Positions 24,501 through 36,500 of a stretch of DNA of 64,000 nt are shown here, piece after piece (within the stretch, counting starts at the first letter, position 1; each line of letters opens with the position of its first letter). The notes beneath the pieces are model-generated. The model was not told the DNA's origin, searched no databases, and was given only the letters and a program-made list of their open reading frames with translations. Origin of the DNA: Hippasteria phrygiana (Eukaryota > Echinodermata > Asteroidea > Valvatida > Goniasteridae); contig JAZGUH010000123.1 of assembly GCA_037893225.1 (NCBI GenBank), forward strand, positions 1,037,001 to 1,101,000, written 5' to 3'. Made by a program: the position numbers and the translations under genes.

Positions 24501-27500
24501 TTGAAGTCGCCCAATAGAAGGTTAAGAGCCACTCTAGGTAAAGGGTTATGATCAGAGGTGATAGGGTTGGTGACATTTTGAATTGCCAACCCTGCCACCC
24601 TTAGTTTTCTTGGGCCCAGATCTAAATTTAAGAGGATAATTCTTCAACGGCACATGGAAAAAGTCTATAGCTAATGTCAACTGCCTTATGTCCTAGGTTC
24701 ACGAGAGAACTTGACCCAAACTGCACATGCATAGTTGGAATACTGAAAACGCTTACTGCAATGTTAAAGATGATGTTGATTGCTGAGAGAATTTTGGGTC
24801 ATTTTTTGTTTTGTTTTATGTAGATTCTGTATTGTAAAATAAAACAGCCAATTCTTTTCTGCCATGAAATATCAAAAAGTGACTTTTGAGAGCTATTTTT
24901 ATCAAGTCCCTTCTTACATGGTGCTACCGCAAACCAGTTATTCTAATCTATTGCCCTTTCGCCATGCAAACCTTCAAATATCATTCAAGTCCCCTCTAGC
25001 ACAGCATAGCCCGCTCATGCCATTTGTCTAAAAGTCATCGCTGCGGGCAGCAAACAATTCTGATGTCATAGAACAAACTCCCTTTTGTGTCTAGCAATAT
25101 CATCTTTAACACTGCAGTAAGCGTTTTCAGTATTCCAACTATGCATACAGTTTGAGTCAGGTCCACTCTTGAACCTAGGACATAAGGCAGTTGACATTAA
25201 CTATAGACTTTTTCCATGTGTCATCATGGACCACATAGTTTAGTGACGCTAATGAAGTGCTTATTCAAGTAAACCAGCAAGCATGCCACCTGGCACACGT
25301 GGTTAAACGTGCCTCATACGATACATGTCAATCACTCTATGGCGGTCCACACCTCTGGTCACATGGGCGAAAAATGTCAATACAAGGTCCAGTGGTTACA
25401 CTGAATACAGGTCAAGTGTCATATTGGAAGAATTCACCTTGGATTTGAAATACAAAATGCATCTGTTGAGAGCTAATTCTTCACAAATCTGTCTGAGAAT
25501 TGTTTTTATTTATGCTATGTTCTCTGATAACTTGAAATGATTTGTAATTGTTCTTAATAGGAACAGGCTTTAGGCGTAAATATTTATACTCCGCCATAAA
25601 ATATTTGAGACTATCTTTGTGAATATCTGTGCTTAAATAACAGTAGTTTGCAGATATCTGAACACCAAGAACAGACTCTTGAGAGATATTGTAATATTTC
25701 TGAGACCATCTTTGTCGGCGTCTTCACTTGCAGGCGTCGTGTATCTAGGCAATCGCAAGAAGTGGCGGGGCATGCGAGCCACATCGTCTTGGCTGGCCAA
25801 GCAGCTGAACTACCTACGTCTTCTCCTTGCCATGATCTACTGCAATCCACCCAAGCAGCCTCCCCAGAGCAGCAAGGCTCTACCCATCAGGTCAGTCACT
25901 TCTCTCAACCGATGCAGCGTTTGGGAATTTCTGCAGAACTGATAAACTGCAGTCTTGGACAAAACTGCCTGCCACCCCTCTGCTCCAGTCAGTGTTGGCT
26001 GGGTGTTGTTAAAAGTTAACTTGTTTAGTCTTTTTTTTTTGTAGTTGGCAAGTTTCAGAATGATCAGGTAGTGACTGAAATCTACCCCATAGAAGCAGAA
26101 ATTTCTTCTTGGAGTCGACTCCTAAAAAAAATGGAATCTCGATTCTGATTCCAGTGTTAGAGTCCAGTGGAGTCGACTCCTACATGAAATTGACCAAGCC
26201 TACACGGCACTCCAACCCTAAAAACTTGAGGGCAACCTCACGTTACCCTTTCTTTAATCTTTCATTTTCCCCTAAATTCCATCTTTTCATACCACGCTAA
26301 CAGGTTTATATTTGGAGAGCACTTACACCTATCCAACATTGGAGGAGAGACGCCGTTGTCTAAGGCGGTGGCATCCCTGAGTGCGGCGGTGGAGAGAGAT
26401 CTAGGCTTTATGGCATCTCGGGTCTACAGGGTCACCAGAAACAAATACGCAGAAGGTACCACTCAAGTCTTCAAGTACTCACCCCCCTTTAGTCGCTTAG
26501 CGTTGGCCTGGTATTGAGGGAGAGAGCAATATCGCCTTCGGCATCGTTTTTGAAATTTCACTAAGAGACATCCGGGATGAGGGGATGGATTCGGGCTCGA
26601 TTTCTCTGGAGGTTCTATTTGAATGTTGTTTGGGGTGAAGTCTCGAGAGTAGCTAAGGGTAAGGCACTTGACAACCCTCAGGCAAGAATTGATTGCTTCA
26701 TGTCGGTGGTCTTGAAAGACTCTAGGAGTGGTGGTTGTTTAAGGAACATATTGCTGTGAACTCTTACGACGTGATTTTGTGTTTAAAATGAAAAGAGAGA
26801 TGAGGCGAACTTGATATAGATAATGGGCATACAAAATGACACCCTAGTCTTTTCAAAATCACTTCTGAAGCGTGTAAACTACTGTCCCTTAACAAAGAGT
26901 GCATTGTGACTAATAGATTTGACAGCTTAAACCTCATTGTGATTCTGGGCTCTGGATGTGATTTTGGACCATCATTTTTAAAATCACATCGGCCTGATCC
27001 ATTTTGAATACCAAAACACATCTAGGAGTTTTATGGTGTATGCTTGGCTTATGTCTGCAAAAAAATTGTTCTCATAATACAGAGTTGTTCAGAAACCTCC
27101 ATGGTAGTAAGTTTGTATCACGGTGTTCATGTGCCATAGGTCAGGCCAAATGGAAGCATCGTTGCTGCATACCACGGTTCCTACTCACGCTCCTCGTCCT
27201 AGCCTGCCTCATTGCCTTCCTCGTCCTCCTCTTCTACTACTTCCTGAATGGCTACTCCCGGGCCGAGGACAGCCGCAGGAAGCACATCTTCATCGCAATG
27301 CTCGTCATGGGCTCACTGGTGGCGGTCTCACTCCTGGTCAATTCAGTCGGCTTGCTGCAGTTTCTCTACCATTTAGTCTGGTCCCTGCAGCTGCGCCTGC
27401 GACGCGTTGCCAGCCGCAACTGCGACCTGAAGTCGGAGAGTTTTCTGCGGATGCTAAAGCTGGAAGCAGACCTGCTGTCCCAGTTCGTGCACTGTGTGGA

Positions 27501-30500
27501 CGCCTTCCAAGGTATGGAGGATATAGATGGGTAGTACGGAAATCAGGTACCCGATTGAATAAAACACACGGTACCCAGGTACCCGTTATAGAAAGCCAAT
27601 CCCAAAAATTAAATCTCGGAAGTTGCTATTCATATTGTTTGTGAAGGTCCGCACATTAATACTTCCACATCAGTACAGGCCAGTGTGTACAGTGAGCTCT
27701 ATAGCTTTAACGTCGTAAATTGCATTTTCACAAGTGTCCTAAACATTAATCTGTTTTAATTTTGAAAATTTCCCACGAATGACATTCAAAAACTTACTAA
27801 GTAATTATATGTTCATTTGGGTATGGGTACTCGATTCCATAATCTAGAACCAGTTCCTGATAATAGCAGTCGGGCGGTCGGATGGTCGGATGGTCGGATA
27901 CTCGGGTACTCAGATACCCAGTTTGGATGCACAGCCTTAATTTATTGCCGACACCACTATTTTTTTGTCATTTCCAATTTGTTTACAATTTTGAATCCCA
28001 GTAACATTTATGTGACCGTGAATTGAAATTTGAAAAAAAAATTATCTTGCCTTTCCAAGGGTCCCAGACCCGTATGGTGGTGGTGGTGGACGGCCTGGAC
28101 AGCTGCGAACAGGAGCAGATTCTTCACCTCCTAGATTCCATCAAGGCCCTCTTCTCATCCCCGGACAGCCCCTACATCACCATCCTTGCCATCGACCCCT
28201 ACATCATCGCCAAGGCCATCGACCAGAACCTCCATACCGTCTTCAAGGAGTCCAACATCCGGGGCCACGACTACCTGCGGAATCTGGTCCACCTGCCATT
28301 CTACCTGGAGGTGGGGATCAAGCTCAAGGAGAACGCGGAAGCCGTGAGCCTAACGGCCAATCACGTACGACCTTCAAACCAAACGGTAGACTCATTTGCT
28401 TGTTTTGTTTAGTTATATTATCAATAATTATTTGGTTGGGCTGGAGTCGGAGAGGGCTCTCTTATCTTTTTTTTCCAGGTATGTCAAAGTTTATATAGGA
28501 TTTACATGTAGTTATTTAATCACTTTGTGATTAAATTGTAATAATATTAACCAAGAATGGTACATTTGGATACCCATAAACTTGTGTGCAAACCTTGATC
28601 CTTCTCAATGCAACAAGGTGTGACGGGTGAATAATTCTGTGGGATTTTGTTGTATTGCAACAAGGTACAAGAAGTGTTCAATTCAGTCGATTCACAACTC
28701 ATCAGTGCGCCGCCAGCGGCAAGCCGGAAAAAGCTAATTTTCCACTTTCAGGGTCGACATCATGTCTATCGCGTTGTATTAGATGGTGGACAGTACAGCA
28801 GTATGGATTTCACACGAATGCTAGTGGATGAGTTAGAGCAATTTTTGACTAATCGGGGAATACCTTGTGCGGGAAAGAAGAGAGAGGAGTTGATAGATTT
28901 AGCAGAGAAGGGGTGTAAGAAGTACGGTTGATGCATTGGCGATACCCACTTCCGGTTTTGCGATGTCGACTTTTTCCCATGATGCACTGCATAATTTGGC
29001 CTCTCCCCGGTTGCCGCTGGCGGCACACCGAGGTGTAAATCGACCAAATTCTGTGGGTGTTTTTTTGGCATTGCAACAAGAAAACAAGTGTACAAGTCTG
29101 TTGGATTTTGTTGCATTGAGCAGGTTATCTAGCCAAAATAACATATGGATGAGGGCCAAGTAAAGATGTTTCATACTGTGTCAATGCAGTTATTGTTGTA
29201 TTTAATGTTATTTTATTGTGTTCTTAATGGCTCTATTTTGGGGCTCTAAATTGAGTGCACCATCTTCAGTAGTATCCCCGAAGCATTCATGAGATAAACA
29301 AGAGCATGTCTCAACCCACTGTTTTGGTCACCTTGGCAGCCATTGTTTTGCCCACCAGAAACCAACCCCCTACACTCGCTACTTCAAAAGCACCTTAGCA
29401 CCAAGTGGCATCATTCCATATTTTATCATTTGTTTGACCCTTGACCTCCGACCCTCTCACAATCACGGATTTCCACCTTTTGCCCCCTTGACCCAATTTC
29501 TTTTTCAAGTTCATGTAGTTGAGAATAAAATAAATAGCTACATTTAGTGTATTGGGTTGTGAATTTTTCAAACTATGATAAATTGGTGGCTGTACTGCAT
29601 TTATGGGATTACGACTTCTGATTAGCACCCCCGTAACAAAGATGCTATAGGGCAAGATAGCTCAGTTGGTAGACCACCGGTATGGTAATCTGAAGGTCAT
29701 AGGTTCATGTCCCACAACTGTCCTTTGAAAATTCACTGAATTTACCTCATTAGTGTTTCTCTTATGGCTTGTTTGAGCACAACTTTGTGACACATCCCTT
29801 CTCAAATCTGTGGCCATATTGATAGAGTTGAAATGAATTTGTTGATCAAAACACAAATTGAAACTAAACAAACCTAAGCTAAAAATAAAAATTACAAAAT
29901 CACAAATTGTAAACTAAAAAAAAACGTCCCTGAACAAAGACGCCGACAATGTGGGACATTGCCAACATATTGCAAGATAGCTCAGTTGGTAGAGCACCGG
30001 TACGGTATTCTGGAGGTCACAGGTTCAAATCTCGCTCCTTCCAGTTTTCTTTGCTCACTTTGAAAAACTGAAAAACAAAAATATAAACCTGGTTGTTGTT
30101 TTTTTTTGGGGGGGGAGTGGGAGTTGGGTTTGGGTTTTGAAAGGATACAAAGGTTCATGTTCTTTCCCACTGCCTTGAAGTTAAAAGCCTTGTAACAATT
30201 TTCTATGCACAGCAATTACGATGGGGCCTTCCGAGCATCCCCGAAATTCCTGAAAATGAAAACGGCCGGCGAGCAGTAAGGTTTACACAGAAAATCAGGG
30301 TAAAACCAAAAAGCTAGTGCAAAACATTTTTTTTTTCAGTGGTTTAGTGCATCATTCAAGTTGGCATGCAGCATGACTCATAGAATGCTGGCCCCTCTCC
30401 CCCCCCCCCCCCAACCCCCTCCCATTGCATATAACTGTTTGATTCTAACAATGATAAAGACATCAAACCTTTAACTTAACCCAGCTGTCATTTTTTGATG

Positions 30501-33500
30501 GCGTCAATGCTATCCAAAACATTTGAATTTCAAAATTACCAACTTCTAACTTTGTAATCTCAGTTTTAATATGAAACGGGATGTGTTTAGGTTCACTGGT
30601 GTATATTTGCAATTAGAATTTAATCAAAATTGATAACGATCATTTATATTTGGTGAAACTTCTTTTTTTGATGGAGATGCTTTAAAAAAAAGAAACATTT
30701 TCGGCACATGTCCTCATAGCAACTTTTTGTTGTGGTAACCTGTACTGTACCATGTCATATCATAATGTGTGTATGATGTATTCCATATCATTCACCTTGG
30801 TGTGTAATCTAGATAATCATCTTGTGCATCAGTCGGTACCAACACTTGTACTGTCTGAGGATTCCCAAGGTTTTTCTGTCCGCCCAGTGGTCACAAAACT
30901 ACATTGACAGATGTTTTTGGTCTTATATCTGCTCCATGTGAGAACTGTTGAGGAAACCATATGGCTTCAGAAACAAGTATCTTGCGTGTCATTTAGGGTG
31001 TGCTTGAACCATAGGTTTGCATGCTTAAATCAACTTTGTGCATGAACAGCTTTAATGCAACCAATTTTCAAATGAATGTGTACAAAGTTGCAATGTACAA
31101 CCATGGAGGTTTTAATACCTCCATGGTACAACAGTCAACTCAAAACTCAAAAAGACATGACAAAATCTGTGTCTGTGACAAGAATCTGTGTATGGGACTT
31201 TTTGCAAAAAAACACCTAGCCATCAAGAATGGTGAATGGGGTAATATACAGTGTCGGCTATAAGGTCCGCCTCTTAAATTCTAGGCCTAGTTAGCTTAAG
31301 TGTACGAAAGCAACTTTTGATCCAAAACATAAGGCAATAGGCATCACCATTTAATGTCTCATATTATAAATTTTATGCCTTTCCCCTTTTGTTGGTGCAT
31401 GGTGGTGTCAAAAAAACCTCTGGAAGGAACAAATTGTCCGGTATACCCAAAACATCAGACACTTCATTGTCGGAACACACTTTTGTAACCCAGAAATGGT
31501 TTTCTGCCTCTATACCAGTTTCTTTCTGTTGAAAAGCAGGGTCTAAATACAAAATTGAGCCCTTAAAAACAACTGCATATCACAGTTGTTTAAAGTATGT
31601 CTACAGTGTACATCCTCATATTCAGTGTGTTAAACTTTCATTGGTAAGCTTCAGGATTTCATGAAGATGACAAGAATTAGCCTCTAAGATGAATTCATAA
31701 AGCCTACAAATGAGGATGTACTTCACAGAAAATTGTCAATGTAGAGTAAGTTCAATCAAGGAAAATTAGTTAATCAGTGGTCGATTTGTGATGTACCACA
31801 TGCGCAGTAACATGCACCGCAAGTCGACCTATAGTGTCACTGATCCACACTTCACTGATCCACACTTCACTGTACACAGTTTAGTATGAGCAATGTTACT
31901 ATAAACCAGCGTGACCATGCCTGGTAGTCTGGTTCCGAGTGGTTGACTAGCCAGCATTCGGGTATTAGTTAGTCCAACAATCGTTGACTATTAAACCATA
32001 CATGTAGTCCTTGATCAAACTTACTCATAGTGGATTGATCAATGAGAGATATTGACATTTTTTTCACGAAGCACGGCCCAATTGCAGGTTTTATGTGACA
32101 TAGGCAAATGCTGGACGAAGTCACGGGTCTGTTAAGGCAGATGTCATTTTGTCATTAATTTGTGTCCCATTGAGTACGAGTATGAAAAGTCCGAGCATGG
32201 TATGGCAATGTGCATTATACAATACAGGGCATAATGTCAGCAAACTAACACAATGCTGCACTATTAATATCTTTAAACTTTCTTCAAATTTCCATTTCTA
32301 AATAAACTGAAACATTTGTTGGCAGGGAATTTTTCATTTGTCATCCAGCAGTCCAAGTTGAACTAGTGGTTCAAATTATTGATCTGTTGGATGGACACAA
32401 GTTTCAAAATATGTACTTTTGCCTGTAATTTGGCTCAAAGCAATTGAAACTGACTGAAATGAAAAATTATTTCAACAGATTTTCAGCTGATGACATCTTG
32501 ACAGTGTCTTTTTTTTTATTGTATTGACTTGATGTGTATGCAGTTTACCTGTGCATATATTTGTATAGAATCATGTTCACTAACAAGACCAGTTTTCAAA
32601 AGAGGATCATGGTCCCATTATTTAACCCTAACGTCACCGAATACTACAAAATACTACTTGAGTAAACTGTAGTATGCAGTACTAATGAGAATTGAGTAGC
32701 ATTTTGTAGTACAGTGTACTGTACCCCAAGTGAATGCCTAGGATGTTAGGGTTAATGGAGTGGGAAGAAATCTGAACAATTATATCAATAAAATAATGGT
32801 CTTGATATTCCTGTTCATGATAATGGCATATCTCACTTTTTCAGTATGTATATTAAAACCTTGTCTGCATCTTGTGCTCCTTACCCATTAATTTTATTTT
32901 CATTTCCATTTCTTCCATGTCCTAAAGATTTAATTCTCAGGAAAAAAATTGATTATTCTAACAAAATATGAAAGTATTCAAAGATCTCGTACTCCGCTTC
33001 TACTGTTTATATTTCACCTAAAGTTGGCATGTCCGTTTTTAAATTTTTTATTTGACATTGTTATTTTTGTAACATTGGATATTTACATTATGAGCTTCCC
33101 AATGAAAGATTGCACAGAAAATCAAATAAGATTCAATTTTTGAATCTGTGGAATTAGGAGCGTCACTATCCTAACAATTCTACAGTATTATTGTAAATCA
33201 ATCTTTGCACAATATTTTCGGAAGATCGGAATAGAGTACAGACTCTACTGAAGTGCTTTTTTCATTAAAAAAAACATGTTTTCTTCATAATTTATTAGCA
33301 AGGGGAAATGCACAATGTAATTGTATCTTTCAGTCAGAGCATAAACATACAAGCTAATACAGTTTAAAAAAATCTTTTAAGAAGTACATGTACTGACAAT
33401 AAGAGCTGAAGGTATGGAAATGTTCCTGTAATACAGTCTGAGATCAGAACATTTATCAGACATTTTTCCCCCTTTCTATTTTCTTGACTGTCCAGCCTGA

Positions 33501-36500
33501 GGCATCCCAACAGGCTACTACAACTTCCCCGTGGCCGGACCGACAACAGGTCACCACCCACCCCACTAAGGAGGATGCTGAGAGCCAGGCGCTAGGAAGG
33601 ATGACGTCCGGCACCACCAGGGATGTCTCCCAGCTCCTGGCGTCTGATGAACAGTTCAGCGATCTCAGCCCCCGCAGCATGAGCCGTCTGCTCAACATCG
33701 TTTCCATCACTGGTAAATTACTCCTGTCCCATAGCTGCCAACATTTTAATATTAGTTACCCATAATGTATCGATCTCAGCCCCCGCAGCATGAGCCGTCT
33801 GCTCAACATCGTTTCCATCACTGGTAAATTACTCCAGTCCCATAGCTGCCAACATTTTAATATTAGTTACCTATAATGTATCGATCTCAGCCTCCGCAGC
33901 ATGAGCCGTCTGCTCAACATCGTTTCCATCACTGGTAAATTACTCCTGTCCCATAGCTGCCAACATTTTAATATTAGTTACCCATAATGTATCGATCTCA
34001 GCCTCCGCAGCATGAGCCGTCTGCTCAACATCGTTTCCATCACTGGTAAATTACTCCTGTCCCATAGCTGCCAACATTTTAATATTAGTTACCTATAATG
34101 TATCGATCTCAGCCCCCGCAGCATGAGCCGTCTGCTCAACATCGTTTCCATCACTGGTAAATTACTCCTGTCCCATAGCTGCCAACATTTTAATATTAGT
34201 TACCCATAATGTATCGATCTCAGCCCCCGCAGCATGAGCCGCCTGCTCAACATCGTTTCCATCACTGGTAAATTACTCCTGTCCCATAGCTGCCAACATT
34301 TTAATATTAGTTACCCATAATGTAGTGTGCCTGTCCATGTGCTATGTGGCCAAATGTCACAAGCCCAAGGGCTGATTGGTTAATGGGACACAGATGCACT
34401 ACATTTTTCTTGCTCAAAAGCATGAGGGGAATAACAACTTGACCTTCAAGCATACTTGGCACACAGTTAAGATCCTCACAGGACACATACGCTAGAAATG
34501 ACTACAGCATACACATTCAGTGGGAATGTACATGGCTCTTTATCTGCTCTAGTGCCCCTTTTACATGCTAGGTTTTACAGAGGTATTTTCATATAATAAT
34601 ATATGTACCTGAATGTATGAATGTGGTATTCAAATTGAAGAATATGAGTTGTGGAGATAATAAAAAACAATTTGAGCTTGCACGAGTGTCTTGTTTTTTC
34701 TTTATATGTGTCTCATCATGGATGAAAACATCACTTTTTGATCACTTGAAATGGGACATTGACTCCGTGGGGTTTGCAAAAATTCAAACTTCTGACCTAT
34801 ACTGCTTTAAAAAACATTTCTGCACTGATTTTGTAAGAAAGATTGTGTGCCAAATCAGTCTCACCTTTTTTTTTCGGTGAAGCAATGGCAACATCGTTCG
34901 ATAAACGTGTTCCGAAAACCCGAGTACAATTCACGTAACTGTCTGTCCTATCTTGTTACGTGAAAATATGATGCCTGATTTGGGAAAATAAAATGGAAAT
35001 TTTCACAACAAAGTTTATGTATAGATTCCATCTTTAATACAAAACAGATACCGGTAGTCAAGCCTGGGTGAGTTTTAGATCAAACAAGGCAGTAACTTGA
35101 AGCATAATAACCATGCATACCAGTATGTCTGTCCTGTTACGTGATTTGCAGCATGGGTAATAGAACGCTTCAGTTTTATGGAAGTCCTTCATCAAGCTAT
35201 ATTCTGGGCAGTATAATTATATATAAACCCCCTTATGTTACAGTATCAGAAAAATACAAGTTGAAATGTTCATTGCCATTTTCATTTTTAGGGGTGCCCC
35301 ACAAGAAGGGGCACTAGAGCAGATAAAGAGCCACCTGCAAAGTGTGCATGTAGCAGTAAATTGCGTGCAATAACTTAGTGCACGCTATACACCATACGTG
35401 GGGGGGGGGGGGGGCAATATAGACCATTCTACTCAAGATACTATCATGCTGCATAGGCGGATCCAGGATTTTTGCAAAGGGGGGGTCCAACTTTAAAAGT
35501 GGGGGGGGGGGGGACATACTGTGCTCCAAACTAATGCGAGCACGAAGCCCTTGCGGCGTGGGGTTCGGGGCCCGCTTATAGGCCCCGACAAAAATTGGAT
35601 TCTAGATGCTCTGCGGTGCGATCTGAGGCAATTTCTGACCACTTTAACCAATTTTTTTTGGAACAAAAGATCATCATTATTAAACACAAGTTTGATTTCC
35701 CCAGGAAATTAATGTATTTTTTGCGGTAAACTTAATTTGTACCAGTAATGTATGAAGCTTTCCCAAAGTCTAGAGAGTCACTGTAAGATTTTTTTTAAAG
35801 GTTCTTGTGTGTTTGTACGTGAGTAGGCCTCCTATTCCTTGTGTATTTTTGTAGGCTTTTGCTTTTTTCGTAGGCCCCTAATTATTTGGTAGGCCCTAGG
35901 CACAGTGTTTTATGTGCCTATAACTGGATAATCTGGTGCTTGGGGGGATGTTAGTTGTATGTTTTTCCAAAATGATTCCCGAGTTTAGGTCAGGTCCCCC
36001 CCCCCCCCCAAAAAAAAAAAAAAAAACATTAATAAAAAACATAAACAAAAACATTAATTAAATAAATAATAAATAAATAAAAAAAAAAAATTTTTTTTAA
36101 ATTAAAAAGGGGTCCAGACCCCCTGGACCCCCCCTGGATCCGCCCCTGTGCTGTTGTTGCTATGGATCAGGGGTGAGATTTCTTAGGATTTTTCCTGATT
36201 TCAGGACTTTTTGGTCAGAAATGTTAAAGAATCGCTTTTGAAATCTGGAATTCCTGAGGTGTTACCCTAAAGGTGTTTTTACCCTGTAAAAGTGGATATA
36301 GACCAATAGAAACGGGTATTTTAAGGGGTGCCTTTAGGCAAATTCAAACCATAGATCCTATGTTGCTCTAAGGTCCTCGGCGACCCCCAAACACTGCAGA
36401 TTTCATAGATTTTTCATTTTAGGCCAATCTCATCCCTGATGGATAGACCATTGGATTTTATTCTTTGACGATCTTGTTTGTTTTCCTCCTTTAGGTCGTC

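Larger units (their letters stand above)
28386..33495 (+). other. KIDINS220 intron (5.1 kb)
   Basis: It holds the SAP-like element (28679-29051), two family A SINEs (29640-29740; 29930-30065) and a CCCTAA MITE (32622-32755). About 30.2-32.6 kb holds nothing I recognise. No extra exon was found between the Walker B exon and the next KIDINS220 exon. Confidence 0.7.
34327..36494 (+). other. Rest of KIDINS220 intron after the array
   Basis: It holds two inverted-repeat elements (34534-35332 and 35452-36148). No coding was found. Confidence 0.7.

Noticed and set aside
28647..28802. Upstream part of the frame leading into the SAP-like segment
   Set aside because: It crosses the element border and is not kept in copy 2; only the part from 28803 is conserved.
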